Positions 14,626 through 22,416 of a stretch of DNA of 64,000 bases are shown piece by piece. The position numbers were made by a program, and so were the translations under genes. Origin of the DNA: Novosphingobium rosa NBRC 15208 (GTDB lineage: Bacteria > Pseudomonadota > Alphaproteobacteria > Sphingomonadales > Sphingomonadaceae); contig NZ_BCZE01000041.1 in the NCBI RefSeq assembly GCF_001598555.1, positions 1-64,000 of the forward strand, read 5' to 3'. How positions within the stretch are numbered: the first letter of the stretch is position 1; every line of letters begins with the position of its first letter. The notes under the pieces were generated by a model. It did not search any database, was not told the origin of the DNA, and worked only from the letters and a program-made list of their open reading frames with translations.

Positions 14626-16146
14626 TCAAACCGCGGCGGTAAACACGCCCAGTTCGGGAATCCCCACAGACCGCCGACCGCCGTAATCGGTCTTCACGAC
14701 GATATGGCCTTCCTTCTCCAGATGCTCCAGCAGGCGGCGGATGCGACCTGAGGACGAGGTGCCATAGACCCGCGCCAGCTCATTGTCGTCGGGGCAGGCC
14801 TCGCCCTCCATCGCCGCGCGGGCGAGGACCAGAAATGGCGCCAGCCATTCGTCGGAGACGGCGCGGGCCAGCCCCATCAGCTCGGCCCAGCGTTCTTCCT
14901 GCGGGGCGTAGATGCCCGCGACAGCCATCGCGAAACGGCGGCGGAACTGCGCCACATCGCCCGCGTGATGGCCGATGCGCTTCATCCGGCAACGCAGCGT
15001 AAAGTCCTGATAGAGCGAAGCAAGCTGCTGATAGGTCGCACCGGGCTCACTGGCCATGTCTTCCATGATGGAGGCGATCATGGCGTTGATCTCATCGGGC
15101 GCGATCGCCGGCGGCGCGGAGACCGAGGCGGCGGCGAACAGATTGTCGCCCCCTGCCAGCGGGTCTTCGGGCTCCTGATCGGTGCCCGGCGCCACGGCCA
15201 TCACATAGGAACCGATCTGCTCCATCAAATCGCCAGCATCGGGCATCGCCGGGCGCGGCGACGGGCCGTCCACGGCGGTCAGCTCCTCCAGCGTCGGCGC
15301 GGCATGAAGCAGATCGTGCAGATCCTGCCCCGTGGCGGTCGGCGGCGGCAAAAGCCCCGTGGAGACCGCGCGGCTGGTGGTCTGCACCCCGCCGATGCGT
15401 ACCGCGACAGGCCGCCGCGTGATCGCCGGGCCCAGCGCCAGAAACTGCCCACGCTCCAGATCGCGGATGGTCTCGGCCTGGCGGCGGTCCATGCCCAGCA
15501 GATCGGCGGCGCGCGCCATATCGATGTCGAGAAAGGTGCGGCCCATCAGGAAGTTGGAAGCCTCTGCCGCCACGTTCTTGGCCAGCTTGGCAAGGCGCTG
15601 CGTGGCGATGATCCCCGCCAGCCCGCGCTTGCGCCCACGGCACATCAGGTTCGTCATCGCCGAAAGCGACAGGCGGCGCACCTCGTCGGTCACATCGCCA
15701 GCGGCGGCGGGGGCGAACATCTGCGCCTCATCCACCACCACCAGCGCGGGATACCACTGATCGCGCGGGGCATCGAAGAGCGTGTTGATGAAGGTGGCGG
15801 CGCAGCGCATCTGCGCCTCGATCTCCAGCCCGTCCAGCGCCAGAATCACGCTGGCGCGGTGCTGGCGCACGCGGTTTGCCAGCCGGATCAGATCATTGTT
15901 CGAGTAAGCCGCGCCATCGACCACGATATGCCCGAACGGCTCGGCCAGCGTGACGAAATCGCCCTCGGGGTCGATCACCACCTGCTGGACCAGCGCGGCG
16001 CTTTCCTCCAGCAACCGACGCAGCAAATGGCTCTTGCCCGAGCCCGAGTTGCCTTGAACCAGCAAACGGGTCGCCAAGAGTTCCTCGATGTCGATTTGCA
16101 GGGGCTTGCCGCTCTGCTGTTCGCCGATGATGACCGATGCACTCAC
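14626..16146 (-). CDS. HerA/FtsK-superfamily ATPase (DUF87-like)
   Basis: A 506-aa cytoplasmic ATPase. Walker A is GNSGSGKS at residues 32-39 and Walker B is ALVVVDEA at about 134-141, followed by an RGRKRGLAGIIATQRLAKLAK motif, which matches the sensor/arginine region of HerA-type DNA-translocating ATPases. The N-terminal IIGEQQSGKPLQIDIEEL is the short beta-barrel seen in HerA-like proteins. A winged-helix-like C-terminus (LARVYGTSSSGRIRRLLEHL) follows an acidic linker. No NurA nuclease or defence gene is adjacent, so it appears as a solitary housekeeping-type copy; its role is unknown. The 5' side faces repeat E. Confidence 0.85.
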   Translation of the reverse strand: MSASVIIGEQQSGKPLQIDIEELLATRLLVQGNSGSGKSHLLRRLLEESAALVQQVVIDPEGDFVTLAEPFGHIVVDGAAYSNNDLIRLANRVRQHRASVILALDGLEIEAQMRCAATFINTLFDAPRDQWYPALVVVDEAQMFAPAAAGDVTDEVRRLSLSAMTNLMCRGRKRGLAGIIATQRLAKLAKNVAAEASNFLMGRTFLDIDMARAADLLGMDRRQAETIRDLERGQFLALGPAITRRPVAVRIGGVQTTSRAVSTGLLPPPTATGQDLHDLLHAAPTLEELTAVDGPSPRPAMPDAGDLMEQIGSYVMAVAPGTDQEPEDPLAGGDNLFAAASVSAPPAIAPDEINAMIASIMEDMASEPGATYQQLASLYQDFTLRCRMKRIGHHAGDVAQFRRRFAMAVAGIYAPQEERWAELMGLARAVSDEWLAPFLVLARAAMEGEACPDDNELARVYGTSSSGRIRRLLEHLEKEGHIVVKTDYGGRRSVGIPELGVFTAAV

Positions 16147-16232
16147 GGTTGCGGGTCTATCGGCTGGGCTGTGTCCGGCCTAGGGGCGGAAGGCGGGTTT
16201 TCCAGAGGTTTTCGGCAGAAGGGCAAGAGAAG

Positions 16233-16441
16233 ATGCGAGGGCCATCGCCCTCGCGCTCCCGTTACTGTCTACGTGGCGCATCGGGTTCAGCCATGGAGCA
16301 ACGTCGCTGCGCCGCAGGCGGGATTTCCAATGCCTGCGGCGCCTTAGGTGGCGCAGATGGAGAGTTGGGGCGCAACGATACGGCGCCACTGCCCATGAGC
16401 CGGAAGACGTTATGGGAGCGCGAGGGTATAACACCCTCGCT
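16233..16441 (+). repeat. Hairpin-ended intergenic element, copy E
   Basis: Complete copy. The left tip is GCGAGGG-CCATCG-CCCTCGC plus GCTCCC; the right tip is GCGAGGGTATAACACCCTCGC followed by TTTTTCCTTCTT. The central palindrome TGCGCCGCAGGC / GCCTGCGGCGCC is clear, as is GCGCAGATGGAGAG. The right end is 9 nt from the stop of the FAD dehydrogenase, and the left end is upstream of the HerA-like gene. Confidence 0.87.
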
Positions 16442-16450
16442 TTTTCCTTC

Positions 16451-18070
16451 TTACTTCACCAACTCGGCAGCCAGAGCTTCCGCCACCCGAATCCCGTCCA
16501 CCGCCGCCGACAAAATCCCGCCAGCATAACCGGCCCCTTCACCCGCAGGATAAAGCCCGCGCGTGTTCAGGGATTGCAGATCCTTCCCACGCGTAATGCG
16601 CAAAGGAGAAGATGTGCGCGTCTCCACGCCGGTCATAATCACATCGGGATGGTCATACCCCGCCACCTGACGGCCAAACACCGGCAGCGCCTCGCGGATC
16701 GAATCGATCACATAATCGGGCAGACATTCGCGCAGGTCGGTGAGGTGGACGCCCGGCTTGTAGCTGGGGATCACCGCGCCGAAATCGCCGGAGGACGCCC
16801 GCCCGGCCAGCAGATCACTCACCTTCTGGCCCGGCGCCTGATAATTGCTGCCCCCGGCGATATAGGCCAGATCCTCCCAGTGGCGCTGGAAGGCGATGCC
16901 CGCCAGAGGCCCGCCCGGATAGTCCTTGCCCGGATCGATCGTCACGACCAATCCCGAGTTGGCGTTGAACTCCGCGCGCGAATACTGGCTCATGCCGTTG
17001 GTGACGACGCGGCCCTCCTCGCTGGTGGCGGCCACCACGCGTCCGCCCGGACACATGCAGAAGCTGTAAACCGTCCGCCCGTTGGAACATTGGTGAGACA
17101 GCGAATAGGCCGCCGCGCCCAGAATTTCGTTCCCGGCGCAGGCGCCAAAACGCGCCTTGTCGACCCAGCTTTGCGGATGCTCGATGCGCACGCCGATGGC
17201 GAAAGGCTTGGCCTCCATGGTGACGCCCGCCTCATGCAGCACCTCGAAGGTGTCCCGGGCGGAGTGGCCCACGGCCATGATGACATGGCTGGTTTCGATA
17301 TAGCCGCCATCGGCCAGATGCAGACCGCGCAGCTGGCGATCTTCGCCCTCGCCCTGCACATCGAAGCCCGAGACGCGGGTGCTGAAGCGATATTCGCCGC
17401 CCAGCTTCTCAATGGTGTCGCGCATGCTCATCACCATGGTGACGAGGCGGAAGGTGCCGATATGGGGATGCGCCTCGTAGAGGATATCGTCGGGGGCGCC
17501 GGCCTTCACGAACTCCACCAGCACCTTGCGGCCCAGATGGCGCGGATCCTTGATGCGGCTGTAGAGCTTGCCGTCGGAGAAGGTGCCTGCGCCGCCCTCG
17601 CCATATTGCACGTTGGATTCCGGGTCCAGCACGCCCTTGCGCCACAGGCCCCAGGTGTCCTTGGTGCGCTCGCGCACGGCCTTGCCGCGTTCCACGATGA
17701 TGGGCTTCAGACCCATCTGCGCCAGAATCAGCGCCGCCAGCAGACCGCAAGGCCCCGCGCCGATCACCACCGGGCGCGGGCCGCTGTAATCGGCAGGCGC
17801 CATCACCGGGAAGTGGTAGGACGTGTCGGGCGTGGCCCGCACATGCTGGTCCTCGGCGAAACCGGTCAGGATGCGCGCTTCGTCCTCCACCTCGACATCC
17901 AGCACATAGACCAGCTTGATCGCGCTTTTCTTGCGCGCGTCATTGCCGCGGCGGACCATATGCACGCGGTGCAGCGCGGCAGGCGCGATGCCCAGCTTCG
18001 CGCAGACGGCGCGCTCCAGATCCTCGGGGGCGTGGTCGAGCGGCAGGATGATGTCGGAGAGGCGTAGCAT
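16451..18070 (-). CDS. NAD(P)/FAD-dependent dehydrogenase
   Basis: A 539-aa flavoprotein of the family annotated as FAD-utilising dehydrogenases. After an N-terminal domain of about 100 residues (MLRLSDIILPLDHAPEDLER, then HMVRRGNDARKKS) comes the FAD Rossmann motif VVIGAGPCGLLAALILAQMG, an EGGAGTFSDGKLYSR segment, and a C-terminal GLYPAGEGAGYAGGI flavin-binding motif. The start at 18070 matches the family N-terminus better than the frame opening at 18106. The substrate is unknown. It diverges from the MarR gene, and their 5' ends are only about 80 bp apart. Confidence 0.88.
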   Translation of the reverse strand: MLRLSDIILPLDHAPEDLERAVCAKLGIAPAALHRVHMVRRGNDARKKSAIKLVYVLDVEVEDEARILTGFAEDQHVRATPDTSYHFPVMAPADYSGPRPVVIGAGPCGLLAALILAQMGLKPIIVERGKAVRERTKDTWGLWRKGVLDPESNVQYGEGGAGTFSDGKLYSRIKDPRHLGRKVLVEFVKAGAPDDILYEAHPHIGTFRLVTMVMSMRDTIEKLGGEYRFSTRVSGFDVQGEGEDRQLRGLHLADGGYIETSHVIMAVGHSARDTFEVLHEAGVTMEAKPFAIGVRIEHPQSWVDKARFGACAGNEILGAAAYSLSHQCSNGRTVYSFCMCPGGRVVAATSEEGRVVTNGMSQYSRAEFNANSGLVVTIDPGKDYPGGPLAGIAFQRHWEDLAYIAGGSNYQAPGQKVSDLLAGRASSGDFGAVIPSYKPGVHLTDLRECLPDYVIDSIREALPVFGRQVAGYDHPDVIMTGVETRTSSPLRITRGKDLQSLNTRGLYPAGEGAGYAGGILSAAVDGIRVAEALAAELVK

Positions 18071-18152
18071 CGCCGCCCCATACGCCGCTTGCCCCTTTTT
18101 CGCCACCCCTGCCTGATCCCTGGCGCTTGACCCAGGCGCCCAACCCCCATAG

Positions 18153-18587
18153 ATGATGCATATGCATCAAAGACTCTGCGTCTGCACCACCATGCGCCGC
18201 GCCACCCGCGCCCTCACCCGCGCCTATGACGAGGCGCTGGCGCCCTTCGGCATCACCGTGCAGCAATTCGCCATCCTGCGCGACATCCAGCGCGCGGGCA
18301 CCATCCCCCTGCCCCGCCTTGCCGAGGGTCTGGTGATGGACCGCACCAGCCTCTACCGCGCCCTGCCCCCGCTGGAGCGCGAAGGCCTGCTGCTGCTGGA
18401 AAGCCCATCTCCGCGCAGCCGCACCGCCACCCTCACCCCGGCAGGCCAACAACGCGTCGCGGAGGCAGGCCCCGCATGGGAAGCGCTGCAGACCCGCATC
18501 CTCAGCGCCATGCAACCGGGCGAATGGGACCAGATGCAAGCCAGCGCCGATCGCCTCGCCACCCAGCTCGTTTCAGGAACCCTCTGA
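18153..18587 (+). CDS. MarR family transcriptional regulator
   Basis: A 144-aa winged-helix regulator. It shows FGITVQQFAILRDIQRAGTIPLPRLAEGLVMDRTSLYRALPPLEREGLL and LTPAGQQRVAEA, the helix-turn-helix and wing of MarR proteins. The start is one of three in-frame ATGs at 18153, 18156 and 18162, all within a perfect 16-bp palindrome that is probably its own operator. It is followed by an MFS gene after 2 nt, so the pair is almost certainly one operon; the regulator likely controls the transporter and itself. The effector is unknown. Confidence 0.92.
   Translation: MMHMHQRLCVCTTMRRATRALTRAYDEALAPFGITVQQFAILRDIQRAGTIPLPRLAEGLVMDRTSLYRALPPLEREGLLLLESPSPRSRTATLTPAGQQRVAEAGPAWEALQTRILSAMQPGEWDQMQASADRLATQLVSGTL
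18154..18169. promoter_or_regulatory. Putative MarR operator
   Basis: TGATGCATATGCATCA is a perfect 16-bp palindrome lying on the start codons of the MarR gene and within the 83-bp space to the divergent FAD dehydrogenase. Size and symmetry fit dimeric MarR sites. Binding would block transcription of its own operon and might also affect the divergent gene. Confidence 0.7.
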
Positions 18588-18589
18588 CC

Positions 18590-19855
18590 ATGCCCATCAC
18601 GCAGACCGCCACCCGCACCAAAGCGCTGGCAATACAGGTCACCGCCATCACCTTCCTTGCCCTGCTGGTGTCGGCGGGGCTGCGCTCGGCGCCCGGCGTG
18701 ATGATGGTGCCGCTGGGGCTGCATTTCGGCTGGGACCGGGCGACGGTGTCGCTCACCTCGGCCATCGGCATTTTTCTTTATGGGCTGGTCGGGCCCTTTG
18801 CCGCCGCGCTGATGCTCTCCATCGGCATCAGGCGCACCATGATGGGCGGGCTGGCGCTGATGGCGGCTGGCACACTGGCCAGCCACGCGATGAGCCAGAG
18901 CTGGCACTATCTGCTGACATGGGGCGTGATCTCGGGCCTTGGCAGCGGAGCCGTCGCCAATGTGCTGGGCGCCACCGTCACCAACCGCTGGTTTGCCAAA
19001 AGGCAGGGTCTGGTGATGGGGCTGTTCTCGGCCTCCACCGCGACGGGCTCGCTGGTGTTCCTGCCCTTTCTGGCATGGCTGACGCGTGACGGCGCATGGC
19101 AGCCGGTGGTGGACACGGTGGGCCTTGCCAGCCTTGCGATGATCCCGCTGGTGATGCTTCTGCTGCCCGAAAGCCCGGCCTCACGCGGCATTGCCCGCTT
19201 TGGCGAGGCCCCCGGCACGCCCCCGCCACCGCCACGACAGGCCAGTGCGATGCTCGCGCTGGAAGCGCTGGCCCGCGCCAGCAAGTCCGGCACCTTCTGG
19301 CTGCTGTTCGGCACCTTCTTCGTCTGCGGGGCGACCACCAATGGCCTCGTCGGCACGCATCTGATCGCCTATTGCGGCGACCATGGCATTGCGCCCGTCG
19401 CCGCCGCCGGCCTGCTCTCCACCATGGGCATCTTCGACCTGTTCGGCACCACCGCCTCGGGCTGGCTGACCGACCGTTTCGATCCGCGCCGGTTGCTCTT
19501 CGTCTATTACGGCCTGCGCGGCCTCTCGCTGATCGTGCTGCCCTTCCTAGACTTCGGCCCTATCGGCCTTGGCGTCTTCGCGGTGTTCTACGGGCTCGAC
19601 TGGATCGCCACCGTGCCCCCCACCCTCGCCATAGCCAACCGCGCCTTCGGCGAGCGCGAGGCGCCGATCATCTTCGGCTGGGTGGTCGCCGGGCACCAGC
19701 TGGGCGCAGCCTGCGCGGCGCTGGGCGCGGGGCTGGTGCGGCAGGAATGGGGCTCCTACGGCCCCGCCTTTGCCGGAGCGGGCGTGCTGGGGCTGATCGC
19801 GGCGCTGGCAGCGCTGGCCCTGCCCTCCGCGCAAGTGCGGTTGCGCCCGGCCTGA
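18590..19855 (+). CDS. MFS transporter, OFA/monocarboxylate-like
   Basis: A 421-aa inner-membrane transporter with 12 predicted membrane segments and a central cytoplasmic Pro-rich loop (GEAPGTPPPPPRQ). The N-half includes SAGLRSAPGVMMVPLGLHFGWDRATVS and a GLGSGAVANVLGATVTNRWFAKRQGLVMG segment, both common in the oxalate/formate antiporter and monocarboxylate MFS branch; the C-half has GWLTDRFDPRRLL. The start at 18590 lies 2 nt after the MarR stop. Substrate is likely an organic anion but is inferred only from the subfamily resemblance. Confidence 0.88.
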   Translation: MPITQTATRTKALAIQVTAITFLALLVSAGLRSAPGVMMVPLGLHFGWDRATVSLTSAIGIFLYGLVGPFAAALMLSIGIRRTMMGGLALMAAGTLASHAMSQSWHYLLTWGVISGLGSGAVANVLGATVTNRWFAKRQGLVMGLFSASTATGSLVFLPFLAWLTRDGAWQPVVDTVGLASLAMIPLVMLLLPESPASRGIARFGEAPGTPPPPPRQASAMLALEALARASKSGTFWLLFGTFFVCGATTNGLVGTHLIAYCGDHGIAPVAAAGLLSTMGIFDLFGTTASGWLTDRFDPRRLLFVYYGLRGLSLIVLPFLDFGPIGLGVFAVFYGLDWIATVPPTLAIANRAFGEREAPIIFGWVVAGHQLGAACAALGAGLVRQEWGSYGPAFAGAGVLGLIAALAALALPSAQVRLRPA

Positions 19856-19885
19856 TCCCCGCATCTCTGGTGTCACATCACTTTT

Positions 19886-19912
19886 GCGAAAAACCGGTTC
19901 CCACTTTTTCGC
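19886..19912 (+). repeat. 27-bp alphaproteobacterial palindromic repeat, copy 1
   Basis: An imperfect inverted repeat with arms GCGAAAAACCGG and CCACTTTTTCGC, followed by GCGATGCTCTA. It recurs as an exact reverse complement at 27483-27509. Repeats of this type occur widely between genes in Alphaproteobacteria, especially Rhizobiales. Here it is 43 bp upstream of folD. Confidence 0.8.
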
Positions 19913-19955
19913 GCGATGCTCTAAAGGCCCCTCAGCTTTCAGGGGAACGGACACC

Positions 19956-20816
19956 ATGGCACAGATCATCGACGGCAAGGCCCTCGCCGCAAGGCTGATG
20001 GAAGACACCCGCAAGGGCGTCGCCGACATCATCGAGGCCACCGGCAACCCACCGGGCCTCGCCGTGGTGCTGGTGGGCAGCGATCCCGCCAGCGAGGTCT
20101 ATGTCGGCCGCAAGATCAGCCAGTGCCGCAAGGCGGGCATCAACTCGATCGAGCATCGCCTGCCCGCCGACACCACCCAGGCCGATCTGCTCGCCCTGAT
20201 CGACAGCCTGAACGCCGACGCGAGCATCCACGGCATCCTCGTCCAGCTGCCGCTTCCCAAGGGCCTCGACGCCGCCCCCATCCTCGACCGCATCAGCCCG
20301 GACAAGGATGTCGACGGCTTCCACCCGGTGAACGTCGGCCGCCTCTCCACCGGCACCGGCGGGCTGGTGCCCTGCACCCCGCTGGGCATCATGATGTTAC
20401 TCGACAGCGTGATCGATGACTATCGCGGCCTCAACGCCTGCGTCATCGGCAAGTCGAACATCGTGGGCAAGCCGGTCTCCATGCTGCTGCTTGAGCGCGA
20501 AGCCACCGTCACCGTCACCCATATCGAAACCAAGGATCTGCCCGATGTCGCCCGCAAGGCGGACATCATCGTGGCGGCAGCCGGCGCGCCGCACCTCGTG
20601 CGCGGCTATTGGGTGAAGCCCGGCGCGGTGGTGATCGACGTGGGCATCACCCGCATCACCGATCACGACGGCACGACCAAAATCGTCGGCGATTGCGCGA
20701 CTCACGAGCTGGAGCACGCCCGCGCGGTGACGCCCGTGCCCGGCGGTGTGGGGCCGATGACGATCGCTTGCCTGCTGGCCAATACGGTCAAGGCGGCGAA
20801 AATGGGCTTGAAGTAG
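19956..20816 (+). CDS. folD: Bifunctional methylenetetrahydrofolate dehydrogenase/cyclohydrolase
   Basis: A 286-aa cytosolic enzyme interconverting 5,10-methylene-, methenyl- and 10-formyl-tetrahydrofolate for one-carbon supply. Family motifs are intact: VGSDPASEVYVGRKISQC (catalytic lysine in the YVxxK context), HGILVQLPLPKGLD, DKDVDGFHPVNVGRL, PCTPLGIMMLL, VIGKSNIVGKPVSMLLL (NADP loop) and TPVPGGVGPMTIACLL. The start at 19956 has an AGGGGAACGG site upstream. Repeat F starts 15 nt after its stop. Confidence 0.98.
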   Translation: MAQIIDGKALAARLMEDTRKGVADIIEATGNPPGLAVVLVGSDPASEVYVGRKISQCRKAGINSIEHRLPADTTQADLLALIDSLNADASIHGILVQLPLPKGLDAAPILDRISPDKDVDGFHPVNVGRLSTGTGGLVPCTPLGIMMLLDSVIDDYRGLNACVIGKSNIVGKPVSMLLLEREATVTVTHIETKDLPDVARKADIIVAAAGAPHLVRGYWVKPGAVVIDVGITRITDHDGTTKIVGDCATHELEHARAVTPVPGGVGPMTIACLLANTVKAAKMGLK

Positions 20817-20830
20817 GAAGAAAAGAGAAA

Positions 20831-21043
20831 ATGCGAGGGTGTTACACCCTCGCGCTCCCGGGTTTTGTCAGCGTGGCGCCACGGGTTCAGCCACAGCCAA
20901 CCTCGCTGCGCCGCAGGCGGGAAAAATGATTGCCTGCGGCGCCTTGGCGCGTGCAGGTGGAGAGCCTGGGCACCGCATTCGCCTCCCCCCTGCCTTGTCG
21001 CCGGAAGACGTCATGGGAGCGCGAGGGGGTAACCCCCTCGCAT
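20831..21043 (+). repeat. Hairpin-ended intergenic element, copy F
   Basis: Complete copy. The left tip is GCGAGGG-TGTTACA-CCCTCGC with GCTCCC, preceded by an A-rich run; the right tip is GCGAGGGGGTAACCCCCTCGC followed by ATCTTTCTTC. The central TGCGCCGCAGGC / GCCTGCGGCGCC palindrome and GTGCAGGTGGAGAG are present. It is 15 nt after the folD stop. Confidence 0.87.
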
Positions 21044-21064
21044 CTTTCTTCGTCCCTTTTCCCT

Positions 21065-21115
21065 CAGCAACACTTCGTCACACACGGGACGATCAAGGGC
21101 AAAGCGCAGGCTCTA
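21065..21115 (+). promoter_or_regulatory. Conserved upstream block, copy 1
   Basis: CAGCAACACTTCGTCACACA followed by GATCAAGGGCAAAGCGCAGG and CTCTAT. About two thirds of the positions match a block at 25096-25147, upstream of the carbonic anhydrase. Each precedes the gene after a repeat hairpin, so a shared promoter or regulator site is plausible. Confidence 0.35.
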
Positions 21116-21149
21116 TCTCCGTAGTCATCACGGAAATGGAGTTCACCCC

Positions 21150-21518
21150 ATGTTGTTCACACTCTTCGCGACGATGGCGCTGAGCGCCTCCGCCCCCATC
21201 GATCAGCCCCTTCAGGCCATTGGTTGCCATCCGCAGCCGGGCAAGGTGATGGGCTGCGTCACCAACAGCCATGTCGTGGCGCAGCAGCGCGCGATGGGCA
21301 CCGCTCCGGTGATGGTGGCCAAAGCGGATAACGCAAACGTCGAGCGCACCATCGCTTGCCATCCCGATCCCAGCCGCAACCGTGGGTGCTTCCGCGCCGC
21401 GCCTGCGGCTCAGATGAAGCCCGCCGTGGCCCGGGCCAAGGCCCAGCCCGCGCAGGAAAGCGCCGAGGCCGACACCGCAACCGCGTCCCAGGGCAGCAGC
21501 CTTCCCAAGGTCGGCTGA
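21150..21518 (+). CDS. Small exported cysteine-containing protein
   Basis: A 122-aa hypothetical protein. The N-terminus (MLFTLFATMALSASA) is a short hydrophobic signal-like segment. Two similar Cys motifs follow: IGCHPQPGKVMGCV near residue 24 and IACHPDPSRNRGCF near residue 68, so the protein may be an internal duplication of a CHPxP...GC unit. The C-terminus is Ala/Lys/Gln-rich. It precedes the two-component genes by 120 nt but has no obvious shared ribosome binding context. Function is unknown; the paired CHP motifs suggest disulfides or metal binding in the periplasm. Confidence 0.65.
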   Translation: MLFTLFATMALSASAPIDQPLQAIGCHPQPGKVMGCVTNSHVVAQQRAMGTAPVMVAKADNANVERTIACHPDPSRNRGCFRAAPAAQMKPAVARAKAQPAQESAEADTATASQGSSLPKVG

Positions 21519-21639
21519 TGTCCTGCCGGGCGGCGGCTGATGCCGCACTGCCTCCTTCACAAGCGTCGTGCCCTGACGCCAGGTGCGGCATCGCCGCCGT
21601 CCGGCTATTATCTCTTTCCCTTGAAAAGCGAGCGCAAGC

Positions 21640-22416
21640 GTGACACTTCGTGCCCTGATGCCTGATATCGCCGCCCCTGACGCCATTCCCGGCTCGGCGC
21701 CCTCGATCCTGCTGGTCGAGGATGACACCGCGCTGCGCGTGCTGACGGCGCGTGCCCTCAAGGCGCATGGCTATGACGTGCGCACGGCCTGCAGCGGCGC
21801 GGAAATGTGGGTGGCACTGGAAGCCGCCCCCGCCGATCTGCTGGTGCTGGACATCATGCTGCCCGGCACCAATGGCATCGAGCTGTTCCGCCGCATCCGC
21901 AAGACCAGCGAAGTGCCGATCATCTTCGTCTCCGCGCGCGGCAGCGAGGAAGACCGCGTGCTGGGCCTTGAACTGGGCGCGGACGACTATCTGGCCAAGC
22001 CTTTCGGCACGCGTGAGCTGATCGCGCGCATCGGCGCGGTGCTGCGCCGTGGCGGCGGCAATGGCGGTGAAAACACCAGCGGCGAGCGCGATCTGGGCCG
22101 CCGCGATGTGGAGTTCGATGGCTGGCGCCTCTCCATGGCCCGCCACGAACTGACCGCGCCGGATGGCACCATCGTCGATCTGACCGGGGCGGAGTTCGAC
22201 CTGCTCTGCACCTTCGTCAGCCAGCCGCAACGCGTGATTGGCCGCCAGCGGCTGATCGAACTGTCGCGCACCCGCATCGGCGATTCCTCGGATCGCTCGA
22301 TCGACGTGCTGGTCAGCCGCCTGCGCCGCAAGCTGACCGATACGGGCGGCACGGCTCCGCTCGTGACGGTGCGCGGCGTGGGTTACATGTTCAACCTGCC
22401 GGTCACGCGTTCTTGA
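21640..22416 (+). CDS. OmpR-type response regulator
   Basis: A 258-aa two-component response regulator. The receiver domain has ILLVEDDTALRVL, the phosphoacceptor Asp71 in LLVLDIMLPGTNG, and the KPF lysine in DDYLAKPFGTREL. The C-terminal winged helix shows FDLLCTFVSQPQRVIGRQRLIELS and VSRLRRKL...VTVRGVGYMF, typical of OmpR/PhoB. The start is either GTG 21640 or ATG 21658; neither has a strong ribosome binding site. Its stop overlaps the start of the partner kinase, so the two are co-translated. Confidence 0.95.
   Translation: MTLRALMPDIAAPDAIPGSAPSILLVEDDTALRVLTARALKAHGYDVRTACSGAEMWVALEAAPADLLVLDIMLPGTNGIELFRRIRKTSEVPIIFVSARGSEEDRVLGLELGADDYLAKPFGTRELIARIGAVLRRGGGNGGENTSGERDLGRRDVEFDGWRLSMARHELTAPDGTIVDLTGAEFDLLCTFVSQPQRVIGRQRLIELSRTRIGDSSDRSIDVLVSRLRRKLTDTGGTAPLVTVRGVGYMFNLPVTRS

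Noticed and set aside
14965..16347. 460-aa plus-strand frame
   Set aside because: Antisense to the HerA-like ATPase, with Arg/His/Gln-rich composition.
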